Shown here: one piece after another, positions 35,548-43,763 of the stretch
Layout of the letters: each line of letters begins with the position of its first letter
Position numbering within the stretch: position 1 is the stretch's first letter
Notes under the pieces: generated by a model
Database searches by the model: none
Told to the model about the DNA's origin: nothing
What the model saw: only the letters and a program-made list of their open reading frames with translations
Position numbers and translations under genes: made by a program
From: Trinickia dinghuensis
GTDB lineage: Bacteria; Pseudomonadota; Gammaproteobacteria; Burkholderiales; Burkholderiaceae
Assembly: GCF_003367175.1 (NCBI RefSeq)
Contig: NZ_QRGA01000003.1
Span: forward strand, 124,681-188,680
Length of the DNA stretch: 64,000 nt
Direction: 5' to 3'

Positions 35548-36123
35548 ATGAGCCATTTCCGCCCCGTCGCACTCGAGCATGCCAGCCGTCTGATCAATCA
35601 CGGCCCGACGGTGCTTGTCACGTCCGCCGACGGCGATCGGCGCAACATCATGGCCGCCGCCTGGTCGATGCCCGTGGAGTTCACGCCGCCGCGAATCGCG
35701 ATCGTCATCGACAAAAACACGTTCACGCGCGAATTGATGCTACCGAGCGGTCGATTCGCCGTGTGCATCCCCGGCGCGGCGATCATCGATTTGACGTACG
35801 CCGTGGGGAGCGTGAGCGGAAAGGACATCGACAAATTCACCCGCTTCGGAATCGCGTCGACGGTCGGGCCCGAACTCGGGCTGCCCCTCGTCGAGGCAGG
35901 CTGCTCGGCGTGGATGGAGTGCAAGCTGATTCGCGAACCGCACACGGAAGAGGCCTACGACACGTGCTTCGGGGAAGTCGTCGCAGCGGCGGCCGACGAA
36001 CGCGTGTTCGCCGGCGGACGCTGGAAGTTCGACGATACGAACGTCGATCTCCATACGATCCATCACCTCGGCGGCGGCAACTTCGCGAAGGTCTCGAACC
36101 TAGTGGCGGCCAAGGCGCTGTAG
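35548..36123 (+). CDS. Flavin reductase-like FMN-binding protein
   Basis: A 191-residue protein of the flavin reductase-like family (split beta-barrel FMN fold). LINHGPTVLVTSADGDRRNIMAAAWSMPV is the typical N-terminal FMN-binding strand-turn, and FAVCIPGAAIIDLTYAVGSVSGKDIDKF follows. A late HHLGGGNFAKVS is also family-like. It likely uses NAD(P)H to reduce flavin for a partner oxygenase, or serves as an orphan flavoprotein. It starts 41 bases after the propeller gene. Partner unknown. Confidence 0.85.
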   Translation: MSHFRPVALEHASRLINHGPTVLVTSADGDRRNIMAAAWSMPVEFTPPRIAIVIDKNTFTRELMLPSGRFAVCIPGAAIIDLTYAVGSVSGKDIDKFTRFGIASTVGPELGLPLVEAGCSAWMECKLIREPHTEEAYDTCFGEVVAAAADERVFAGGRWKFDDTNVDLHTIHHLGGGNFAKVSNLVAAKAL

Positions 36124-36227
36124 AAGAACGCAAGGAATGCTTAAGGAAAATGTAAAATTACGGTTTTGTCCGGCATAAGCTGCGGCGCGCCCATCCGGTG
36201 CCCGCGCGATAATAGGAACAACGCCCC

Positions 36228-36758
36228 ATGCATCAGCGCAACCCCTTGGAAAAACTGCTCGAGGTCTCCCTCTTCAAATCGCGCTGGGTGCTCGCGCCGT
36301 TTTACGTCGGCCTCGTCTTCTCGCTCGTGATGCTGCTGATCGCATTCGTCCAAGAACTCGTGCACGCGTTGGCCGGCGTGCTGCATGCGACGCCGGAGCA
36401 GATCATTCTCGCGACGCTGTCGCTGATCGACCTTTCGCTCGCGGCTAATCTCGTCGTCATCGTGATTTTTTCCGGCTACGAGAACTTCATTTCGAAGATC
36501 GACACCGGCGGCAGCGAAGACCGCCCGAGCTGGATGGGCACGCTCGATTTCTCGGGCTTGAAAATGAAGCTGATCGGCTCGATCGTCGCGATTTCGGCCA
36601 TCTCGCTGCTGCGCGCGTTCATGAGCCTCACGGAGCTGGACATTCCGCTCGACGAGGCGCGGATCCGCTGGCTCGTCATCCTGCATCTGACGTTCATCGT
36701 CTCAGGCGTGCTGTTCGCGGCGATGGACTGGATCGCCGCCCGCTCCGAGAGTCATTGA
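36228..36758 (+). CDS. yqhA: YqhA/UPF0114 membrane protein
   Basis: A 176-residue inner-membrane protein with four hydrophobic segments (about 18-40, 60-85, 112-132 and 148-168). The blocks LVVIVIFSGYENFISKID and SLLRAFMSL match the UPF0114/YqhA family. A CGCGATAATAGG stretch precedes the ATG region. Function in the family is unknown. Confidence 0.88.
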   Translation: MHQRNPLEKLLEVSLFKSRWVLAPFYVGLVFSLVMLLIAFVQELVHALAGVLHATPEQIILATLSLIDLSLAANLVVIVIFSGYENFISKIDTGGSEDRPSWMGTLDFSGLKMKLIGSIVAISAISLLRAFMSLTELDIPLDEARIRWLVILHLTFIVSGVLFAAMDWIAARSESH

Positions 36759-36812
36759 GGGAAAGAGGAAAGAGGAAAGGGACGGAAGATAGAACGAGAA
36801 GACCGAGAAGGC

Positions 36813-36837
36813 CGCCGCCGGCATTGCCCCGGCGGCG
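36813..36837. terminator. Hairpin between convergent yqhA and GGDEF genes
   Basis: CGCCGCCGG (36813-36821) pairs with CCGGCGGCG (36829-36837) over CATTGCC. No T-run, so bidirectional termination is only likely, not certain. Confidence 0.5.
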
Positions 36838-36843
36838 CTTCGG

Positions 36844-37791
36844 TCATGCGTGGTGCACCACGCACACTTGATTGCGGCCGGCATGCTTGGCGTCGTAGAG
36901 CGCCTGATCGGCCTGAGCCACGAGCGCCGCGGCGCCCGTCAACCCGTCCACGGCGGCGCAGCCGCCCACACTCACCGTCACGCTCAACGGGCTCGAATTC
37001 ACTTCGAGCGAATCGGTCTCGATCGCGTGCCGAATCTTCTCCGCCACGACAGCCGCACCCGCCTCGTCGCAATGCGGCAAGATCACGATGAATTCCTCGC
37101 CGCCGTAGCGGCCGAGGATGTCGCTGTTGCGCAGCTGCGGCGACACGGTCGTGGCGATCTTGCGCAGCACGGCGTCGCCGGTCGGGTGGCCGTACGTGTC
37201 GTTGATGCGTTTGAAATGGTCGATGTCGAACAATAGGACGGCGAACGTATCGCGATGACGCATCCAGCTGTTGTACTCGGCCAGCAGACGGCGGTCGACG
37301 TGCCGGCGGTTATAGAGGCCCGTGAGCGCATCGCGCTCCGACGAGTCGCGCAGCGCCTCCAGCGCGACCTCGCGTTCCTTCCATGCCACCGCCAGCTCGG
37401 TCACGTCGGCGATCGTCACGCACACGGCGACGACTTCCCCGTTCTCGATGAGCGGCATGAACGAGCAGTCTTGCTGCATCAGATCGAGCGAGCCCGTAAT
37501 CGGGCAGTCATGCTCGAACGGAAGGAGCCAAGGGCGGTGCTGCCACGAAGAAAACGAGCCGCTGTGCAGCAGAAAAACGGTATCGAACTTGCGCTTGAGC
37601 CAAGCGCGCGGCAAGTCGGGAAAACTATCGAAGAAGCTGCGTCCGATCGCCTGCGCGGCCGGCAGCCCGCTATGCTCGTCCATGAAGCGGTTCCACAGCA
37701 CGATGCGGTATTCGCGATCCACCGCAAAAATGCCGAGTCCGACACGTTCCAACGCGAGTTCGCTCAAGCGAGCGGTGCCAGGAATGTCCAT
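36844..37791 (-). CDS. PAS-GGDEF diguanylate cyclase
   Basis: A 315-residue protein. A PAS domain (about 5-130: RVGLGIFAVDREYRIVLWNRFMDEHSGLP) precedes a GGDEF domain (about 150-310). The cyclase motif is GRYGGEEF, and RNSD five residues before it is the inhibitory I-site, so product feedback by c-di-GMP is likely. DIDHFKRINDTYGH carries the metal-binding residues. It should make c-di-GMP in response to the PAS signal. The ATG at 37791 starts just before the PAS domain; a longer frame into the CheC gene is not coding. It follows cheC and cheY genes in the same direction, 26 bases after cheC. Confidence 0.92.
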   Translation of the reverse strand: MDIPGTARLSELALERVGLGIFAVDREYRIVLWNRFMDEHSGLPAAQAIGRSFFDSFPDLPRAWLKRKFDTVFLLHSGSFSSWQHRPWLLPFEHDCPITGSLDLMQQDCSFMPLIENGEVVAVCVTIADVTELAVAWKEREVALEALRDSSERDALTGLYNRRHVDRRLLAEYNSWMRHRDTFAVLLFDIDHFKRINDTYGHPTGDAVLRKIATTVSPQLRNSDILGRYGGEEFIVILPHCDEAGAAVVAEKIRHAIETDSLEVNSSPLSVTVSVGGCAAVDGLTGAAALVAQADQALYDAKHAGRNQVCVVHHA

Positions 37792-37817
37792 CTGCAACGT
37801 CGGTAAATTCAGTAAAT

Positions 37818-38453
37818 TCAGAGATTGGCCAGAAAGCCGTCGATCGCCGTCACGAGCGACTGGACAGCCTTCGCCGTCATCAACGTCAACAGATGAGAAC
37901 CGAACACGCCGTCTTCGGTCTGCAGGTTGACTTCCAGCAGCAGCGCACGGTCCCACGGCAGTTTCGACGGATGCAGGACCTCTTCGAGATCGAGCTGTTC
38001 GCCGATCAAACGCGGCGGCGTAAACGTCGGCAGTTGCCCGAGCTGTTCGAACAGGCCCGTCAAGCACGCACCGGCGATCAAGTTCGTGACGTCGGACAGC
38101 ACTTCGGCATCCGACATGTCTTCGTGGTCATGGCTGTCTTCGCCATGCACGTCGTCCGCGCGAAACACGAACTTCATGTGCCCGGCACTGCGGCTGTCGA
38201 ACAGGGAAATCGCCTCGCCGGCGATCTCGCAGCGAAAGCTTTGACGGAGCGCGGTCACAGGCTCGGTGAAGTCGAGCATGTCGCGCACGGCCGAGGGCAG
38301 CGTATCGGTGTCGACCATGCGGATGCGCGGCACCGACAGATGCACGAAACGCCCGAGCAACGCGGCAAGGCGCGCGCCCGCTTGGCCCATGCCAATGTTC
38401 GCGATCTCTTGCAGCGCGTCGCGCTGGTCTTCGGTGAGAATAGGCTCACTCAT
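37818..38453 (-). CDS. CheC-like phosphatase
   Basis: A 211-residue CheC/CheX family protein. EIANIGMGQAGARLAALL and SDVTNLIAGACLTGLFEQL hold the two conserved Glu/Asn-type motifs that dephosphorylate CheY-P in the family. A His/Asp-rich linker (DDVHGEDSHDHED) lies between them. It overlaps the receiver gene by 8 bases and precedes the GGDEF gene, suggesting it resets that receiver. Confidence 0.85.
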   Translation of the reverse strand: MSEPILTEDQRDALQEIANIGMGQAGARLAALLGRFVHLSVPRIRMVDTDTLPSAVRDMLDFTEPVTALRQSFRCEIAGEAISLFDSRSAGHMKFVFRADDVHGEDSHDHEDMSDAEVLSDVTNLIAGACLTGLFEQLGQLPTFTPPRLIGEQLDLEEVLHPSKLPWDRALLLEVNLQTEDGVFGSHLLTLMTAKAVQSLVTAIDGFLANL

Positions 38454-38814
38454 ACAATCCGTACTCTTTCAGCACCGGCAACAGCTTCGCGCTCGAAATC
38501 GGCTTGTCGATGAAAGCGACGGCGCCGAGCGCTTTCACGCGCGCTTTGGCTTCGGGCTGGATGTCGGCGGACACGACAATGATGAAGCTGTCGAGCCCTT
38601 CCGAACGCACCGTCTCGAGCACGTCGAAACCGGTCATGCCCGGCATCGTCAGATCGAGGAACATCACCGAAGCGCGCCCCTCACGGTAGGCGGTGACGGC
38701 GTCCGTTCCGTTGGCCGCTTGAGAAATTTCGACGTCCCACGCCTCAGGCAAGGCGTTGATCAGCAGTCGGCGGGCGAGCGTCGAATCGTCCACGACAAGT
38801 ACAGGCAATCCCAT
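38446..38814 (-). CDS. CheY-like single-domain response regulator
   Basis: A 122-residue receiver without an output domain. The acidic pair is VVDDST, the phospho-acceptor Asp is in VMFLDLTMPGMTG, the Ser/Thr switch is in IVVSAD, and the lysine in FIDKPIS. The ATG at 38814 has AAGGA 10 bases upstream and gives the usual CheY length; ATGs at 38832 and 38838 add a few residues. With CheC and the diguanylate cyclase it forms a signalling operon. It may deliver a phospho-signal to the cyclase or a motility target; partner kinase not in the window. Confidence 0.88.
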   Translation of the reverse strand: MGLPVLVVDDSTLARRLLINALPEAWDVEISQAANGTDAVTAYREGRASVMFLDLTMPGMTGFDVLETVRSEGLDSFIIVVSADIQPEAKARVKALGAVAFIDKPISSAKLLPVLKEYGLYE

Positions 38815-38838
38815 TTTTGGATATTCCTTCATTACCAC

Positions 38839-39167
38839 GTCCGGTATAACGGCCTCCCCCCATCGAAACTGAAGTACTCCTAAACCCGAACGCAGAAAAC
38901 GTTTACAAGGCGCGCAAACGTTGGCGTAAACGTTTGTTTTTGCGTATTTGCAATCGACACCCTATTTTTCGAAGCGGGCTAATGGGGCCATGCCGAAAAT
39001 CGCGACCCGCGCCTCCGGCTCTCGCCTCTATCCCTTCGTTCAGATTCGTACGTCGGCGTATAACGCTTTGCGTGCCGGCCTCCTCGCTTGTTATAATTCG
39101 ATCACACGTCCGCTAGAAATGTGACGTTCTTTCTTCTTTCTCCACGCGGCGCTCCTTCACGGAATCG
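38839..39167. other. Intergenic region before DeoR regulator
   Basis: About 330 bases with no gene. It contains the AAACGTTTAC/GTAAACGTTT sites described separately and should hold divergent promoters. Confidence 0.4.
38897..38935. promoter_or_regulatory. Three AAACGTT sites, LacI-type operator-like
   Basis: AAACGTTTAC (38897-38906), AAACGTT (38916-38922) and GTAAACGTTT (38926-38935). The outer two are inverted copies around the middle one. TAAACGTTTA is the core of many LacI-family operators, though the nearest regulator is a DeoR type. Confidence 0.6.
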
Positions 39168-39899
39168 ATGCTCAAAACCGATCGTCTGCGCGCCCTCGCC
39201 GATGCGCTCGCCAAGCACAACGTCATGCGTCTTCGCGACGCCGCCTCGCTGCTCGGCGTGTCCGAAATGACGGTTCGGCGCGATATTACCGCCAATCCCG
39301 AACGCTTCACCTATCTCGGCGGCTATATCGTCAGCGCCGCCAATGTGCCCAATGCGGCGGGCTATTCGCTCGAGCAGGAGCAGGATCACTTCGCGCAAGC
39401 GAAGGCACAGGCATCCGCGCACGCGGCGCAGCTCATCGCCGACGGCGAAACGATCTTCATCGATTGCGGCACGACGCTCACGACGCTCGCGCGCTTGATT
39501 CCGGCCGACATGCAGATCACCGTCGTCTGCTACTCGCTGAACATTGCCGAGATTTTGCGGCGCATGCCGAATGTGCGGATGATTCTGCTCGGCGGTGTGT
39601 ACGTGCCGTCGTCGGATTCGTTCACCGGCGACGAAAGCCTCGAAATGCTACGCCGCATGGGCATCAACAAGGCCTTCATTTCCGCGGGCGGCATCGACAC
39701 CGCGCGCGGCGTCACTTGCTGGAATTTTCATGAAGTGGCGATCAAGCAGGCCGCGATGTCGAGCGCCGTCGAAAGCCATCTCGTGGTCGACACCAGCAAG
39801 TTCGGCATCGTGAAGGCCGTGCGCTTCTCGCAGATCGACGCGTTCGATTCGATCGTCACCGAGAAGGGACAGGAGCTGCGCAGGCGCCGCGCGGGTTGA
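39168..39899 (+). CDS. DeoR-family transcriptional regulator
   Basis: A 243-residue regulator: N-terminal DeoR-type helix-turn-helix (about 6-60: LADALAKHNVMRLRDAASLLGVSEMTVRRDI), and a C-terminal sugar-phosphate sensor domain (ETIFIDCGTTLTTLARLI, VCYSLNIAEIL, LLGGVYVPSSDSFTG, KAFISAGGIDTARGVTCWNFHE). It converges on the end of the deoxyribose-type operon, with a terminator between. By analogy with DeoR and its relatives it probably represses that operon until a sugar phosphate accumulates. Its target could be the palindrome before deoC at 49989-50007. Confidence 0.9.
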   Translation: MLKTDRLRALADALAKHNVMRLRDAASLLGVSEMTVRRDITANPERFTYLGGYIVSAANVPNAAGYSLEQEQDHFAQAKAQASAHAAQLIADGETIFIDCGTTLTTLARLIPADMQITVVCYSLNIAEILRRMPNVRMILLGGVYVPSSDSFTGDESLEMLRRMGINKAFISAGGIDTARGVTCWNFHEVAIKQAAMSSAVESHLVVDTSKFGIVKAVRFSQIDAFDSIVTEKGQELRRRRAG

Positions 39900-39920
39900 C
39901 GCCGGCTAGGGCGTCAATTT
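39896..39920. terminator. Terminator between convergent deoR and permease genes
   Basis: TTGACGCC (39896-39903), loop GGCTAG, GGCGTCAA (39910-39917), then TTT. The stem overlaps the deoR stop codon. Confidence 0.75.
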
Positions 39921-40954
39921 CAATTGCGCTGGCGCAGGGAGAAGAGCACGCCGGCCACGAGGATGAAGGCCCCGACGATCACCTTCTGCCATGTGCTCGG
40001 CACGCCGACGAGAATCAGCGTGTTGTCGACGAGCGTCACGAGCGCGACGCCGAGCAGCGTGCCGAGTACCGTGCCGCTGCCGCCCGTGATGCGCGCGCCG
40101 CCAAGGATGACGGCGGCGATCACGTCGAGTTCGGAGCCGACGAGGTCGAACGGATTCGCGAGTCGATTGTTCGCCACGTGCAAGATGCCGGCGATGCCCG
40201 CGAGCATGCCCGTATAGCCGAACACGAACAAATGAACGGCGCGCACGTTGTAGCCGAGCCGCTCGGCGATCGAAAGGCTCCCCCCCATTGCGTAGACGGC
40301 GCGCCCCATCATCGTCCGATTGAGCAGCCACCACGTCGCGACGGCCGCCGCGGCCAGCGCGAGCACCGAGACCGGCAGCACGGCGTCGAGACCGTCCACC
40401 GTGCGATAAGCCAACAGCGGAATGCGGCCGAACCGATCCATGCTGTGCGGGATGTTCATGAAGAAGGTCGTGCCGACGAACGTCAGCAAGATGCCGCGAT
40501 ACAGATAGAGCGTACCGATCGTGACGATCAGCGACGGCGCCTTCAGCCGATGCACGAGCAAGCCGTTGATCAGCCCGAGCAGCACGCCGCCGACGGCACC
40601 CACGAGCAGAATCAGCGCGAACGGCGCATCGGGCCACCAGGCGAACACGGCCTTCGTGATCGAATACATCGTCAACGCACCGATCGCGGTGAACGACACA
40701 TCGATGCCGCCCGACGCGAGCACGACGAGCGTGCCGAGCGCGAACAGCGACGTCGTCGTCGCAGAATGAAGCAGATCGAACAGCGTCGCCCACTGCAAGA
40801 AGCGCGGATTGATCGCCGCGACGACGATGCACGAGAGCACGATCAGGCCGCCGGGCAGCCATTCCGGGCGGCGCGCCAGTTTCGCGCGCCAGTCGGGCGC
40901 ACGGCGCCGGCCGGCCATCTCTGCGGTATCGGTTGAACTCATCGTCTGATTCAT
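39920..40954 (-). CDS. Sugar ABC transporter permease 2
   Basis: A 344-residue permease of the BPD_transp_2 (RbsC-like) family with about eight membrane segments. The blocks HSATTTSLFALGTLVVLASGGIDVSFTAIGA, GLINGLLVHRLKAPSLIVTIGTLYLYRGI and ARITGGSGTVLGTLLGVALVTLVDNTL match the family. ATG at 40954. It is the last gene of an eight-gene operon and shares the transporter with permease 1, the ATPase and the binding protein. Confidence 0.93.
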   Translation of the reverse strand: MNQTMSSTDTAEMAGRRRAPDWRAKLARRPEWLPGGLIVLSCIVVAAINPRFLQWATLFDLLHSATTTSLFALGTLVVLASGGIDVSFTAIGALTMYSITKAVFAWWPDAPFALILLVGAVGGVLLGLINGLLVHRLKAPSLIVTIGTLYLYRGILLTFVGTTFFMNIPHSMDRFGRIPLLAYRTVDGLDAVLPVSVLALAAAAVATWWLLNRTMMGRAVYAMGGSLSIAERLGYNVRAVHLFVFGYTGMLAGIAGILHVANNRLANPFDLVGSELDVIAAVILGGARITGGSGTVLGTLLGVALVTLVDNTLILVGVPSTWQKVIVGAFILVAGVLFSLRQRN

Positions 40955-41022
40955 CTTTGACTCGCCCTTCAATTCGAAAACGCCCACGCTAACGCCAACG
41001 CACTGATTCGGCCCCGAGCGCT

Positions 41023-42558
41023 TTACGCGGCTTGCGCCAGCAGCGCGCGGTACAGTTCGGCCTCGGTCAACCCCTGCGCTTCATATTCGCCCGTGACGCG
41101 GCCTTTGCTCATCATCAAGATCCGATCGCAGTTTTGCAGCAGCTCGGGCAAATCGTCGCTGATCAGCACGATGCCGATGCCATGCTCGGACAGCGACTGC
41201 ATGATGCGGTAGATGATGTCCTTCGAGCCTACGTCGACACCGACCGTCGGCCCGTGCAGGATCAACACACGCGGATCGATGGCGAGCCAGCGGCCGATCA
41301 GCACGCGCTGCTGGTTGCCGCCCGACAGCGATTGCACGGGCTTGTCGATGTCGGGCGTCGCGATTTGAAGATCCGTAACCGTGCGCTGCGCGAGTTCGCG
41401 TGCACGCTTGCGATCGAGTTGACCAAAGCGGTCGCGCAGGCTCGAGATCATCGCGGTCACAACGTTGTCGCGAATCGATTTATCCAGGAACAGCCCCTCG
41501 CTCAAGCGGTCCTCGGGCACGTAGCCGATGCGATGGCGCTTCGCGTCGGCCGGCGTCGACAGCACGATCGGCGTGCCGTCGAGCGCGATCGTGCCGGCAT
41601 CGCTCGGCGCCACGCCCGCCAACGCGCGTGCAAGCTCGTTGCGGCCCGAGTCGAGCAGCCCGGTGACGCCCAGGATCTCGCCGCGCCGCAATGCGAACGA
41701 GACGTCGCGAAACTGCCGCCCACGCGCAAGCCCGCGCACGGCGAGCACGACGTCGGCCGCCTCGGGCGCGTGCGCCCGATACCGTGCGTGCGCGAGTTCA
41801 CGCCCCGTCATCAGCTCGCTCAATTGCGCTTTCGTGTAGTCGGCGATCGGCCCTTGCGCGACCTTGCTGCCGTCGCGCAGCACGATCACCTCGCCCCCGA
41901 TCGCATAGCATTCGTCGAGCTTGTGGCTGACGAACAGCACCGTCACGCCCTGTGCACGCAAAGACGCCAAGACGGCGATGAGGTTGGCCACTTCCTTTTG
42001 CGTGAGCGAAGTCGTCGGCTCGTCCATGATGACGAACTTCGCCTCGCTCGCGATGACGCGCGCGATCGCCACGAGTTGGCGCGTCGCCAACGGCAGTGTT
42101 TCGACGAGGGTCCCTTGGAATTGCGCATCGGCCGGTAGCCCGACGGCCTCGAGCGCACGCGCGGCGCGGCGCGCCAATTCGCGACGGTCGAACGTGCGCG
42201 CGAGGCGCCCGCCGTGCTCGGCCAGCTCGGACGTCAACGCGACGTTTTCCGCCACGCTCATGTTCGGGAGCAGCGAGAGGTCCTGGTAGACGGTTTCGAT
42301 GCCGGCCGCAAGCGCCTCTAACGGCGTGAGCCGCGCGTGCCGCTTGCCTTCGACGACGATCTCGCCTTCGTCGGGCGGCTGCGCGCCCGAAATGATCTTG
42401 ATCAGCGTGCTCTTGCCGCAGCCGTTTTCGCCGAGCAGGTGATAGATCTGCCCGCGCGCGAACGCGAGCGTCACGCCGCGCAGCGCATGCACGCCGGTGT
42501 AGCGCTTATGCACGCCGGTCACCTGCAACAAAGGATCCGCAACCTGTTCGTCGTTCAT
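41023..42558 (-). CDS. Sugar ABC transporter ATPase (two-domain)
   Basis: A 511-residue RbsA/MglA-type ATPase with two nucleotide-binding domains. Domain 1 has Walker A GENGCGKST and Walker B FVIMDEPTTSL. Domain 2 has a Walker A that lacks lysine (GLLDSGRNEL), the usual state in this family, an intact signature LSGGNQQR, and a Walker B that reads ILHGPTVGVD where DE is normal. It supplies energy to the transporter; one working ATP site appears sufficient in relatives. Confidence 0.93.
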   Translation of the reverse strand: MNDEQVADPLLQVTGVHKRYTGVHALRGVTLAFARGQIYHLLGENGCGKSTLIKIISGAQPPDEGEIVVEGKRHARLTPLEALAAGIETVYQDLSLLPNMSVAENVALTSELAEHGGRLARTFDRRELARRAARALEAVGLPADAQFQGTLVETLPLATRQLVAIARVIASEAKFVIMDEPTTSLTQKEVANLIAVLASLRAQGVTVLFVSHKLDECYAIGGEVIVLRDGSKVAQGPIADYTKAQLSELMTGRELAHARYRAHAPEAADVVLAVRGLARGRQFRDVSFALRRGEILGVTGLLDSGRNELARALAGVAPSDAGTIALDGTPIVLSTPADAKRHRIGYVPEDRLSEGLFLDKSIRDNVVTAMISSLRDRFGQLDRKRARELAQRTVTDLQIATPDIDKPVQSLSGGNQQRVLIGRWLAIDPRVLILHGPTVGVDVGSKDIIYRIMQSLSEHGIGIVLISDDLPELLQNCDRILMMSKGRVTGEYEAQGLTEAELYRALLAQAA

Positions 42559-42652
42559 CTTTGTGCTTCCGCTCGCGTCGAATTCAACGCGGTGCGAGCG
42601 GCTCGAAGGTTTCGAGAGCCGCCCGCGCCGCGCCGGCTGTCAGACCTTGCCG

Positions 42653-43657
42653 TCAGAAGTTGTATCGCTTGTAGTTCGACTTGTCGACGCTGACCCAGCC
42701 TTGGCCGCGCACGATGATGCCCTTGCCGGGCCCCTTCGACACGGTCACCTTCTCGTAGCCGGGCAAGCCGAGGTTGTCGCCGTTTTGCACCGTCTTGCCC
42801 TCGAGCAGCCGCTTCGCGATCTTGTCCATGGCAAGGCCCGCGAGCTTCGGATCCCAGAACGCGATGCCGTTGATCGCCCCGCTTTCGAGGAACTTGCCGG
42901 CTTCGTTGGGCAGGCCCGTACCGAACACGCAGACCTTGCCCACGAGGCCCGCTTCCTCGACCGCGCGCCCGATGCCGAGCACGTCGAGCGACGACGAGCC
43001 CTGGAAGCCCTTGATGTCGGGATGCTTGCGCAGCACTTCCTTCGCCTGCTCGTACGCGCGCTCGCCGTCGTTGTTCGTTTCGATGTTCGTCTCGACGAGC
43101 TGCATCTTCGGGTACTTCTTCTTGGCGTTGTCGATGCCGCCGTCGGCCCATTGCACCTGCGAACGGCTACCGAGCGAGCCGACGAACGTCGCCCATTTAC
43201 CTTCGTCGTGCATGCAGCTCGCGAGCCGATCGTTGAGTGCGGCGCCGTAGGCGCTGTTGTCGAACGCTTCGACGTCGACCATCGTGTTCTTCTCGTTGTC
43301 GGCTTCGTGCGTGACCACCTTGATGCCGCGGTCCATCGCCTTTTTCAGCGCCGGCTCGAGCGTCGGCGGATCGTACGGGACGACCGCGATCGCATTGACC
43401 TTCTTGGCAATGAGATCTTCGATGATCCGCAATTGCTGCGCGGCGTCGGCCTGGCCCGGCCCCGTCTGATAGGTCGTGATGCCGGGATTGTCCTTGGCGA
43501 ACTGCTTCACGCCCTCGTCCATCCGATTGAACCAGCTGATGCCCGTGACCTTCACCACCGTGACGATCGTTTCGTTCGTCGCCGCCTGCGCGGCGAAAAT
43601 GACGCCCGCGCTGAGCGCGCAAGCCGCGAGCGCGAGGCTCGTTCGTTTCAGCTTCAT
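42653..43657 (-). CDS. Sugar ABC transporter binding protein
   Basis: A 334-residue periplasmic binding protein of the Peripla_BP_4 type: signal peptide (LALAACALSAGVIFAAQAA), then ETIVTVVKVTGISWFNRMDEGVKQFAK and the domain 2 block FQGSSSLDVLGIGRAVEEAGL. It resembles LsrB/RhaS-type proteins, so rhamnose, autoinducer-2 or ribose-like sugars are alternatives. The rest of the operon (ribokinase, deoC) favours a pentose or deoxypentose. Start fixed by AAGGAGACAACGC. Confidence 0.9.
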   Translation of the reverse strand: MKLKRTSLALAACALSAGVIFAAQAATNETIVTVVKVTGISWFNRMDEGVKQFAKDNPGITTYQTGPGQADAAQQLRIIEDLIAKKVNAIAVVPYDPPTLEPALKKAMDRGIKVVTHEADNEKNTMVDVEAFDNSAYGAALNDRLASCMHDEGKWATFVGSLGSRSQVQWADGGIDNAKKKYPKMQLVETNIETNNDGERAYEQAKEVLRKHPDIKGFQGSSSLDVLGIGRAVEEAGLVGKVCVFGTGLPNEAGKFLESGAINGIAFWDPKLAGLAMDKIAKRLLEGKTVQNGDNLGLPGYEKVTVSKGPGKGIIVRGQGWVSVDKSNYKRYNF

Positions 43658-43763
43658 GCGTTGTCTCCTTCCTTGTTCCGCGACGCCCCTTGTTTGCGCT
43701 GACGGCTGCCCGAGGCTAGACCTCCGTCGACTACCGAACCGATACGCCGTGCGGCCGAAGCCG

